Shown: piece by piece, positions 11,215 through 17,973 of the stretch
Layout: each line of letters opens with the position of its first letter
Numbering within the stretch: the first letter of the stretch is position 1
NCBI GenBank assembly: GCA_016795345.1
Contig: JAEUHO010000286.1
Location: 1 to 36,242 of the forward strand
Reading direction: 5' to 3'
DNA: 36,242 nucleotides
DNA from: Planctomycetia bacterium
GTDB lineage: Bacteria; Planctomycetota; PLA2; JAEUHO01
Position numbers and translations under genes: made by a program
Notes under the pieces: generated by a model
What the model was told of the DNA's origin: nothing
The model's input: the letters and a program-made list of their open reading frames with translations, nothing else
The model's database searches: none

Positions 11215-11849
11215 GCCCCATGCCCTCCGCGCCCCCCCCGCCCCCGGTCCCGGACGACGACCCCGCCGCGTGGGCCGCCGGCCTGCTCGACCCCGCCGCC
11301 GCCGCCGCCCTCGAGCGCCGCGCGGCGACCGACCCCGCGCTCGCCGCGCGGCTGCGCGCCGAGCGGGCCCTCGAGACGACCCTCGCGGCCGACGGGCTCG
11401 CGCCGCTCCCGCTCCCGTTCGTCGCGAAGGTCCTCGCGGCGGTCCGCGCGGCGCCGCGGGCCCCGTGGGAGCGCCCGGTCGTCCTGGGCCTCGCGTTGCC
11501 CCGCTGGGCGCGCAGCGCCGCGGCCGCGCTCCTCGTCGGCGCCGGCGGCTGGCTCACGCTCGCGGGCATCGAACCCGTGGCCGCCGCCGCCGACACGCTG
11601 GCCGCGTCGTCCCCCGCGCCGACCGCGGTCCTCGCGACGTCGGCCCTGCCCAAGGGGGCCGGCCCGGCGCCGTGGACGCAAGGCCCGTCCGCCGGCGCCC
11701 GCGACGTCGCGGCGTCGATCGCGAACGAAGCCGTGCGGCTGCCCGGCGGGCCCACGGGGCTCGTGGCCGTCGGCGCCGCGCTCCTCGGCGCCGCGCTCGC
11801 GACCGCGCGCGTCGTGTCGCGCCCGCGCGCGAACGGGGGCCCGCGATGA
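11211..11849 (+). CDS. putative membrane anti-sigma factor partner
   Basis: 212 residues with no recognised catalytic motif. The N-terminal cytoplasmic part begins Pro-rich and then has an anti-sigma-like helical segment (DDPAAWAAGLLDPAAAAALE, later LAARLRAERALE). It has no zinc HxxxCxxC motif. One membrane helix follows at about 101-122 and a second at about 185-205. Gene order directly after an ECF sigma gene, with ATGA overlaps on both sides, is the main reason for the call. The family was not recognised beyond this, so another membrane role is possible. A second ATG three codons downstream is an alternative start. Confidence 0.6.
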   Translation: MSPMPSAPPPPPVPDDDPAAWAAGLLDPAAAAALERRAATDPALAARLRAERALETTLAADGLAPLPLPFVAKVLAAVRAAPRAPWERPVVLGLALPRWARSAAAALLVGAGGWLTLAGIEPVAAAADTLAASSPAPTAVLATSALPKGAGPAPWTQGPSAGARDVAASIANEAVRLPGGPTGLVAVGAALLGAALATARVVSRPRANGGPR

Positions 11850-12511
11850 CCCTCCGCCCCCGCCTCCTCGCCCTCGGGGCCGCCGCCGCGCTGCTCCTCG
11901 TGTCGTCCGTGGCCGCGGCCGGCGACGCCCCGCCGGTCTCGCGCGAGGCCGAGGCCGGCGCCGCGACCCTCGTCGGCTGGGCGGCGGTGATCGTCGCCAG
12001 CGTGGCGGGCTTCGGGTGCGTCGCCGCGATCCTCGCCGCGCTCTTCCCTCGGGTCGCCGCCGCCACCGACCGCCAGGCCCGCGCGTCGGCCCCCACCGCC
12101 GCGCTCCTCGTCGGGTCGCTGCTCGCCCTCGGCCTGGTCGCGCTCCTCGCCGGGCTCGCCCACGCGGGCGGCCCCGGCGCGAGCATCGGCTTCCTCCTGC
12201 TCGGGGTCCCCGCGATCCTGCTGCTGCTCGCCGGGAGCCTCGCGACCCTGCCGCTCCTCGGCGAGCGGCTGCTCGGGGCCCGCGGGCCCGCGGCGTCGCC
12301 GCTCTGGCGGTCGATCGTGGGCAGCCTCGCGCTCGGGACGGCGCTCCTCCCGGGCGTCGTCTTCCAGCTCCACGCGGTCGGGTTCCTGGTGGCCATGGCC
12401 GTGTTCGGCTGGCCCCTCGGCGTCGGCCTCTCGGCCCTCCTCGCGTGGCGACGCAGCCGGCGCGCCCCGCCGGCCACGCCCCCCGCGGACGAGCCGCCGA
12501 CCGCCCCCTGA
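11846..12511 (+). CDS. polytopic membrane protein, third gene of the ECF operon
   Basis: 221 residues, not recognised. It has a signal-like N-terminus (LLALGAAAALLLVSSVAAAG) and then about five or six hydrophobic segments (about 38-66, 80-103, 109-140 and 155-200). The tail is Arg/Pro-rich and probably cytoplasmic. There are no conserved polar residues that suggest transport or catalysis. The ATG overlaps the anti-sigma-like stop (ATGA). It is probably an accessory of the same sigma system, but nothing in the sequence shows its function. Confidence 0.65.
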   Translation: MTLRPRLLALGAAAALLLVSSVAAAGDAPPVSREAEAGAATLVGWAAVIVASVAGFGCVAAILAALFPRVAAATDRQARASAPTAALLVGSLLALGLVALLAGLAHAGGPGASIGFLLLGVPAILLLLAGSLATLPLLGERLLGARGPAASPLWRSIVGSLALGTALLPGVVFQLHAVGFLVAMAVFGWPLGVGLSALLAWRRSRRAPPATPPADEPPTAP

Positions 12512-12524
12512 CGGGGGACGGGAC

Positions 12525-12594
12525 GTCGGGGATCGGGCGCGCACCGCCCTTCGGGGGGCCGCCCACGCACCGGGGAGGGGCTACAATCCCCGAC
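12525..12594. repeat. inverted repeat spanning the hybrid kinase promoter
   Basis: GTCGGGGAT (12525-12533) is the exact inverse complement of ATCCCCGAC (12586-12594), about 50 bp apart. The right arm overlaps the -10 box TACAAT and the bases just before the ATG. It could be an operator or a weak terminator of the preceding operon; neither is shown. Confidence 0.35.
12582..12587 (+). promoter_or_regulatory. -10 box TACAAT of the hybrid histidine kinase gene
   Basis: TACAAT lies 8 bases before the ATG at 12596, so the transcript would start at or within a few bases of the start codon. No Shine-Dalgarno is present between them. No clear -35 box is visible. Confidence 0.5.
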
Positions 12595-12595
12595 C

Positions 12596-15184
12596 ATGCC
12601 CGGCGAGCGCCCGCCCCCCACCGCGACGGCCCCCCGTCGCACCTGGCTCGCCGACCTGGCGAACGCGCTCGCGCACGCCCAGGACGCCGGCGAGGCCGCG
12701 GAGCGCCTCGCGGAGCAGATCGTCCGCCTCTCGCCCGGGGCTTCGGCCCGCGTCTACCTCCTCGGCCCCGGCGACCGCTGCGCGACGTGCCCGCGCGCGC
12801 GCGAGTGCACGACCCGCGACCGCTGCCTGCATCTCGCGGCCGAGCGCGGGACCTTCGCCCAGCTGCCGACGGTCGCCGAGCGCATCCCGCGCACGTTGTC
12901 GCCGTGGGCCGACGCGCTCGGCGCGACGACGCTCGAGCGCCGCGTCCGCGTCGCGCAGGAGATCGCCGCGCCCGGCCAGCCCGCGGCCGGCCAGCCCGCG
13001 CAGGAGGGCGACGCGGTGTCGCTCCTGCTGTCGCTCCGCGCGGGCGCGGAGGTCGTCGGCGTCGTCGCGATCCGCGTGGACGGCCCGGTGCCCGCCGAGT
13101 CGGAGTCGGTGGCGGAGGAGGCGGCGTTCCTCGCGGGCGCCGCCGTGCGCGCCGCGATCTCCCGCGCCCAGGAGCGCCGCCGCTTCGAGCAGCTGCTGCT
13201 CGTCAACGACCTCGGCCGCAAGGTCAACTCGATCCTCAACCTCGACCTCCTGCTGCGGCAGGCCGTCGTCGACATCCAGCGCACGTTCGGCTACCGCCAC
13301 GTCTCGCTCTTCCTCGTCGACCGCGAGACCCGCCGCGTCGCCATGAAGGCCGAGTCGTCGCGTTACCCCCGCGGGGACCGCGCCGAGGGCAGCATGGACC
13401 TCGGCCAGGGCATCGTCGGCCGCGCGGCCCGCAGCGGCCGCACCGTCCGCGTCGACGACGTGACCGCCGAGCCCGACTACGTGGACTGGTGGCCGGACAC
13501 CCGCAGCGAGGTGGCCGTCCCGGTCCGCATCGGCGGCGTCGTCGAGGCCGTCGTCAACGTCGAGTCCGACGTCGTGGCGGCCTTCAGCGAGGCCGACGTG
13601 CTCGTCCTCGAGACCGCCGCGCACCAGCTCGCGATCGCCATGGAGAACGCGCGGCTGTTCGGGCGCGTCAAGGAGTCGGAGGAGGAGTACCGCACGCTCG
13701 TCGAGTCCGCGACCACGGGCGTGCTGCAGGTGGACACGGCGGGCCACACGGCCTACGCCAACCCGGCCATCGGCGACCTCACGGGCATCGACCGCACGAC
13801 CGCGCTCTCCCGCTTCGCCGACCCGGCCGACCTCGCGGTCCCCGAGGACCGCCCGCGGGTCGCGACCGCCATGGCGGCCGCGCTGCGCGGCGAGCGCCGC
13901 CGCGACCTCGAGTTCCGCGCGGCCCGCGCCGACGGCAAGCCCCGGTTCGTGACCGCCGAGCTCCAGCCCCTGCTCTCCGAGAGCGGCGTCCGCAAGGGCG
14001 TGCTGATGCTCCTGCGCGACGTGACGCGCGAGAAGGAGCTCCAGAGCCAGCTGCACCAGTCCGAGAAGCTGAAGGCCATGGGCGAGATGGTCTCGGGCGT
14101 CGCCCACGAGCTGAACAACCCGCTCGCGGGCATCCTCGGCTACGCGCAGCTCTTCCTCTCGCAGCCCACGGAGCAGTGGTCGCGCCGCGACGTCGAGAAG
14201 ATCGAGAGCAACGCCCGCCGCTGCAAGCGCATCGTCGAGAACCTGCTCACCTTCGCCCGCCAGTCGCGCTCCGAGCGCCAGCGCGCGACGGTCAACGAGG
14301 TCATCGAGTCGGTCATCGCGCTCAACGAGTACCAGTTCCGCCTCGACAACGTCGAGATGGTCCGCGCCTTCGACCCCAAGGTGCCGGCGGTGGCCCTCGA
14401 CGTGAGCCGCTGGCAGCAGGTCTTCATCAACCTCGCGCAGAACGCGCGCGAGGCCATGGTCGAGTCGGGCGCGCCTGTCCGCCGCATCACGTTCACCACC
14501 CGCCGCCGCGCCGACGACATCGAGATCCGCGTCGAGGACACGGGCCCGGGCATCCCCCGCCACCTCCTCACCCGCGTGTTCGACCCGTTCTTCACCACCC
14601 GCGAGCACGGCACCGGCCTCGGCCTCGGCCTGTGCTACGGCATCGTGACCGACCACGGCGGGACGATCACCGCCGACTCCGAGCCCGGCAAGGGCGCCGC
14701 CATCACGATCCGCCTCCCCTGCGGCCCCGCGGCCGAGGACGCGCCGCCGACGCCCGTCGCGCCGCGCCCCGACGCGCACCAGGCCGGCTTCGACCTCAAG
14801 GTGCTGGTCGTCGACGACGAGCAGGTCGTCCGCGAGGTCGTGACCCACGTCCTCGAGTTGCACGGCTACGACGTGGACACGGCGAAGGACTCGACGGAGG
14901 CCCTCGAGAAGCTCGCGGCGAACCCCTACGACGCGATGCTGACCGACCTCCGCATGCCGGGCGAGCTCGACGGCATGGGGCTCCACAAGCGCGTGCGCGA
15001 GTCGCACCCCGAGCTCGCCGCGCGCGTCATCTTCATGACCGGCGACGTGCTCGAGAACGACGTCTTCCGCGACATCGACGCCCTCGGGCTCCCCTACGTG
15101 CGCAAGCCCTTCGACATCCGCGAGCTCGCGCGCGTCGTCAACGGCGTCACGGCGCACACGCCGCTCGCGCGCAAGCCGCGCTGA
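12596..15184 (+). CDS. soluble hybrid sensor histidine kinase / response regulator (GAF-GAF-PAS-HisKA-HATPase-REC)
   Basis: 862 residues without a membrane segment. The order is: N-terminal GAF-like domain (about 20-195), second GAF (about 205-350), PAS (about 362-475), HisKA with H504 (GVAHELNNPLAGILGYAQ), HATPase with EDTGPGIP and GTGLGLGLCYG (about 610-715), and a C-terminal receiver (about 733-855) with phospho-acceptor Asp near 783 (MLTDLRMPG). The first GAF carries C62-x2-C65-x5-C71-x5-C77, a possible metal or Fe-S site. The kinase probably relays phosphate from H504 to its own receiver and on to an unknown output; no regulator gene is adjacent. The start has a TACAAT box 8 bases upstream and appears leaderless. 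Confidence 0.92.
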   Translation: MPGERPPPTATAPRRTWLADLANALAHAQDAGEAAERLAEQIVRLSPGASARVYLLGPGDRCATCPRARECTTRDRCLHLAAERGTFAQLPTVAERIPRTLSPWADALGATTLERRVRVAQEIAAPGQPAAGQPAQEGDAVSLLLSLRAGAEVVGVVAIRVDGPVPAESESVAEEAAFLAGAAVRAAISRAQERRRFEQLLLVNDLGRKVNSILNLDLLLRQAVVDIQRTFGYRHVSLFLVDRETRRVAMKAESSRYPRGDRAEGSMDLGQGIVGRAARSGRTVRVDDVTAEPDYVDWWPDTRSEVAVPVRIGGVVEAVVNVESDVVAAFSEADVLVLETAAHQLAIAMENARLFGRVKESEEEYRTLVESATTGVLQVDTAGHTAYANPAIGDLTGIDRTTALSRFADPADLAVPEDRPRVATAMAAALRGERRRDLEFRAARADGKPRFVTAELQPLLSESGVRKGVLMLLRDVTREKELQSQLHQSEKLKAMGEMVSGVAHELNNPLAGILGYAQLFLSQPTEQWSRRDVEKIESNARRCKRIVENLLTFARQSRSERQRATVNEVIESVIALNEYQFRLDNVEMVRAFDPKVPAVALDVSRWQQVFINLAQNAREAMVESGAPVRRITFTTRRRADDIEIRVEDTGPGIPRHLLTRVFDPFFTTREHGTGLGLGLCYGIVTDHGGTITADSEPGKGAAITIRLPCGPAAEDAPPTPVAPRPDAHQAGFDLKVLVVDDEQVVREVVTHVLELHGYDVDTAKDSTEALEKLAANPYDAMLTDLRMPGELDGMGLHKRVRESHPELAARVIFMTGDVLENDVFRDIDALGLPYVRKPFDIRELARVVNGVTAHTPLARKPR

Positions 15185-15235
15185 CCGCGGCGCCGCGAGG
15201 CCCCGAGACGGCGACCCGAGACGGTGGGCCGAGGC

Positions 15236-15310
15236 ACGGGCGGCCAGGGCACGGCCTGCGGGGACACGATCCGCGGGGACACGGCCCGCGGGGGCACGGC
15301 CCGCGGGGGC
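15236..15310 (+). repeat. 15-bp tandem repeat, about five units
   Basis: Four clear units (15251-15265, 15266-15280, 15281-15295, 15296-15310) of the type ACGGCCCGCGGGGGC, plus a degenerate unit at 15236-15250. The last two units are identical. The array lies in the 225-bp gap between two convergent genes and has no gene of its own. Confidence 0.8.
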
Positions 15311-15359
15311 ACCGCGGCCCCGCGCCCGCTCGCGCGACGCCGGCCAGGACCCTCGCGAC

Positions 15360-15389
15360 CGCGAGGCCCGGCGGCCGCCGGGCCTCGCG
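15360..15389. repeat. palindromic intergenic repeat, family A (perfect 30 bp)
   Basis: A perfect 30-bp palindrome with arms CGCGAGGCCCGGCGG / CCGCCGGGCCTCGCG. It lies between the convergent hybrid kinase and greA-fusion genes, 20 bp from the greA stop. Position fits a two-way terminator, but there is no T tract. Confidence 0.9.
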
Positions 15390-15409
15390 TGCCGAGGAGG
15401 GGGCCGCGG

Positions 15410-17602
15410 TCAGACGACGCCGTTCGCGATCTCGAGGACGGTGTAGGCGTGCGTGTCGCCCATGAGCTCGAGGGTGACGGTGTCGCCCTTCTTCTTGCCC
15501 ATGAGGGACTGGCCGAGCGGCGTCTGGTAGTTGATGACGTGCCGGGCGACGTCGACGTCGGGCGGGCCGAGCAGGGTGTACTCGACCTCGACGCCGGCCG
15601 CGTCGCGCAGCCGCACCTTGCTGCCCACGCTCACCGAGTCGGTGCGGACGATCTCCGCGCGGATGGGCCGCGCGAGCGCGATCATCGTCTTGAGCATGGT
15701 GCTGCGCGCCGCCAGCATGCTCTGCTTCTCGCGGGCCGCGTGGTACTCGGCGTTCTCGGAGAGGTCGCCGAACTCGCGCGCGCGCTGGATCTCGGCGGCG
15801 TTCGCGGGCATGTCCTCGTGGAGGATCTTGTCGTTCTCCTTGCGGAGCCGCTCGAGCCCGGCCGCGGTCATGTAGATCTCGGACGGCGGCGCCTCGCCCT
15901 GCGGCTCGGCCTTCGCGGCGGCGAGCGCGGTCGGGTGGGCCCGGAGGACGCAGTCCTCGAGCTTCTCCTTCGGGCGGGGCTTCAGGCCCTGGTTGCGCTC
16001 GAGGAGCCGCAGCAGGTGCCGGGCGCCCTCGACGTCGGTCGCGGCCATCGCCTCGACCATGAGCCGGCAGTTCTTGTCGGTGAGGAGCGCCGAGAGCGCG
16101 TCGGCCGCGGCCAGGCGCTTCGCGTCGCCGACGCGCTTGCCCTCGTAGGCCACGCGGTCGAGCACGCGCAGGGCCTGCTCGGTGACCTTGTACGGGTCGG
16201 CGGGCCGGTTCGGCCAGCGGCCGCGGAGCAGCGAGCGGGTCGCCCAGTCGTAGAGGCGCGGGCGCGCGGGCGGGTCGGCGAAGACCGGCCCGAGGAGCTT
16301 CTCGAGCGAGCCGTGGTCCTTCGCGGCGAGCGACTCCTCGGCGTAGACGTCCGCGAGCACCGGGTCGTCGGAGAGCGAGAGGTCGAGGAGCAGCGCGGGG
16401 CCGTCGTTCGGCCGGGTGCGCCAGAGGGCCTTCGCGGCGGTCGCGCGCGGGCCGTCGTCGGCGAGGCCGCGCAGGAGCGGCCGCGGGTCCGGGGCGGCCA
16501 TCAGCGTCGGGCCGAGGGCGGCGACCGGGTCCGAGCCGTCGAGCTCGGCGACGAGGAGCGTCCAGGCGACGCGGCCGGCGACGTCGGCCAGCGGCGTCTC
16601 CTCGAGGTGCTTCTTCGCCTGCTGGGCGAGCAGGTTGCGGGCGCCGGCGTCGGTGCCGGCGATCTTCGCGAAGTCGCGCAGCGTCGCGCGGCGCGCCGGG
16701 GCGTCCTTCGCGAACGACATCTGGCGCATGAGCAGCGAGACGAAGTCGGCGGTGCCGCCCTCGGTGTGCACGAGGCGCGGGTCGGTGCCGGGCCCGATGG
16801 TCCACGACGGGTCGAGCGTCGCCTGCTTCTTGGCTTCCTTCCACCAGCCGGCCCACGCGGTCTTCTCGAGCGCGTCGGGGACCAGCACGTCCTTCACGTG
16901 CCGCAGCGGCGCGTCGCCGCCGAGGCGGTGGATCGCGCGCCGCAGCACCTCGAGGGGCTGGGCCACGGCGAGCTTCTTCAGCTCGTCCTTGCGGTAGGCC
17001 GCCATGACGCGGAGGTCCTCGTCGGGCAGGCGCTCGAGCAGGTCGGCCGCCGCGAGCAGGTCCATCTGGTGGCCGCGCTTGCTGACGAAGTCGATCACGC
17101 ACCGGCCGCGGTCGGGGAGGTACTCGGCGATCTGGCCGATGCCCCAGCCGGTCTTGTGGAAGACGTACGCCCCGGGCTCGAGGCGGAGGTACCGCTCGAG
17201 GGCCTCGGCCTGCTTGGCGAGCTCGCTCGCGGTCCCGCCGACCACGCCGCTCTTGTCGAGCAGGGCCTCGACGTCGGCGCGCGTCGCGTAGGCCTTCCGC
17301 GTGGCGTCGGCGAGGGCCGTCCGCAGCGTCCCGTCGTCGGGGGCGATCTTGGCCAGGCGGACGTAGAGCCGGACCAGGTCGCGGTCGCGGTTCTTGTCCT
17401 TGAGGGCCCCGGCGACCATCCACAGCAGGACGCCGGCCTGCCGTCGTCCCCCGGCCTTCTCGGCGATCCCGTCCGCGGCCTTCAGGAAGCCGTCGACGTT
17501 CCCGGAGTCGCGCTCGAGGAGCTCGAGCCACAGGCGCTCGGCGGCATCGCTGTCCTTGGCGCGAATCGCGCGTTCCAGCTCGTCCCAACGGGAGTCGGCC
17601 AC
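15410..17602 (-). CDS. GreA-type transcript cleavage factor fused to a large N-terminal helical domain
   Basis: 730 residues. The last roughly 150 (about 580-730) form a complete GreA/GreB protein. A coiled coil begins YMTAAGLERLRKEND and carries the acidic tip FGDLSENAEYHAAREKQ, followed by the C-terminal FKBP-like domain (GSKVRLRDAAGVEVEYTLLG, TPLGQSLMGKKKGDTV). It rescues backtracked RNA polymerase by stimulating RNA cleavage. Residues 1-570 are Ala/Leu/Asp-rich helical, TPR- or HEAT-like repeats; an embedded segment (about 140-175, AYVFHKTGWGIGQIAEYL) resembles a small beta domain. Chlamydiae have a GreA of similar length with an N-terminal extension. The GTG start at 17602 has GGAGGA upstream, and TACCGT (17629-17634) is a possible -10. 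Confidence 0.88.
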   Translation of the reverse strand: MADSRWDELERAIRAKDSDAAERLWLELLERDSGNVDGFLKAADGIAEKAGGRRQAGVLLWMVAGALKDKNRDRDLVRLYVRLAKIAPDDGTLRTALADATRKAYATRADVEALLDKSGVVGGTASELAKQAEALERYLRLEPGAYVFHKTGWGIGQIAEYLPDRGRCVIDFVSKRGHQMDLLAAADLLERLPDEDLRVMAAYRKDELKKLAVAQPLEVLRRAIHRLGGDAPLRHVKDVLVPDALEKTAWAGWWKEAKKQATLDPSWTIGPGTDPRLVHTEGGTADFVSLLMRQMSFAKDAPARRATLRDFAKIAGTDAGARNLLAQQAKKHLEETPLADVAGRVAWTLLVAELDGSDPVAALGPTLMAAPDPRPLLRGLADDGPRATAAKALWRTRPNDGPALLLDLSLSDDPVLADVYAEESLAAKDHGSLEKLLGPVFADPPARPRLYDWATRSLLRGRWPNRPADPYKVTEQALRVLDRVAYEGKRVGDAKRLAAADALSALLTDKNCRLMVEAMAATDVEGARHLLRLLERNQGLKPRPKEKLEDCVLRAHPTALAAAKAEPQGEAPPSEIYMTAAGLERLRKENDKILHEDMPANAAEIQRAREFGDLSENAEYHAAREKQSMLAARSTMLKTMIALARPIRAEIVRTDSVSVGSKVRLRDAAGVEVEYTLLGPPDVDVARHVINYQTPLGQSLMGKKKGDTVTLELMGDTHAYTVLEIANGVV

Positions 17603-17628
17603 GGGTTCCTCCGCAGGGTGCGGGATCG

Positions 17629-17634
17629 ACGGTA
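17629..17634 (-). promoter_or_regulatory. candidate -10 element (TACCGT) of the greA-fusion gene
   Basis: On the minus strand TACCGT lies 26 bases before the GTG start. It is followed by a GGAGGA ribosome site close to the start. It would give a short leader and separate greA transcription from the upstream tRNA gene. No -35 element is evident. Confidence 0.35.
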
Positions 17635-17680
17635 GGGGAAAAGACGTCCGACGGCTCCGGAGAGCCGCCTACCCCCAGCG

Positions 17681-17724
17681 ACGACCGCCGGCGGCTCGTT
17701 GCCGAGTCCGCCGGCGGTGGTCGT
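17681..17724 (-). terminator. hairpin downstream of tRNA-Arg
   Basis: ACGACC-GCCGGCGG (17681-17694) pairs with CCGCCGGCGG-TGGTCGT (17708-17724); the right arm has a 3-base bulge. The stem begins 6 bases after the encoded CCA of the tRNA and precedes the greA promoter region. No T tract is visible. Confidence 0.45.
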
Positions 17725-17729
17725 GCGTC

Positions 17730-17804
17730 TGGTACGCCCTAAGGGAATCGAACCCCTATCTTCGGCTCCGGAGGCCGACGCTCTATCCGTTGAGCTAAGG
17801 GCGC
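17730..17804 (-). tRNA. tRNA-Arg (anticodon CCG)
   Basis: On the minus strand the gene starts GCGCCCTTAGCTCAACGGAT and folds as a cloverleaf. The acceptor stem GCGCCCT pairs with AGGGCGT with one G-U at the first pair. The anticodon stem TCGGC/GCCGA encloses the loop CTCCGGA with anticodon CCG, reading CGG Arg codons. The T loop is TTCGATT and the 3' CCA is encoded (17730-17732). It reads codons that are common in this GC-rich genome. Confidence 0.95.
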
Positions 17805-17917
17805 TTGGGGTAGCCGTAGGAATGCCACGGGGGGCCGACCCTGGCAAGGTCCGCCCCCCCTGTACGACGGGCCGAGGCGCGCCGCGGGCCCGGGCGCGGG
17901 CCGGCGGCGCGGCGCGG

Positions 17918-17960
17918 GGGCCCCGGGCCGCCCCGGTCGGCGGGGGCGGCCCCGGGGCCC
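17918..17960 (-). terminator. very GC-rich hairpin after the M16 peptidase gene
   Basis: GGGCCCCGGGCCGCCCC (17918-17934) pairs with GGGGCGGCCCCGGGGCCC (17943-17960) with one bulged base. It begins 13 bases beyond the stop codon of the minus-strand peptidase gene. There is no T tract; the call rests on position and stem strength. Confidence 0.5.
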
Positions 17961-17973
17961 GCGGCGGGCCCGG

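Noticed and set aside
12016-15465. 1149-residue open frame in the same direction as the hybrid kinase
   Set aside because: The kinase frame has all expected domains. This frame is a one-base-shifted Arg/Pro-rich shadow.
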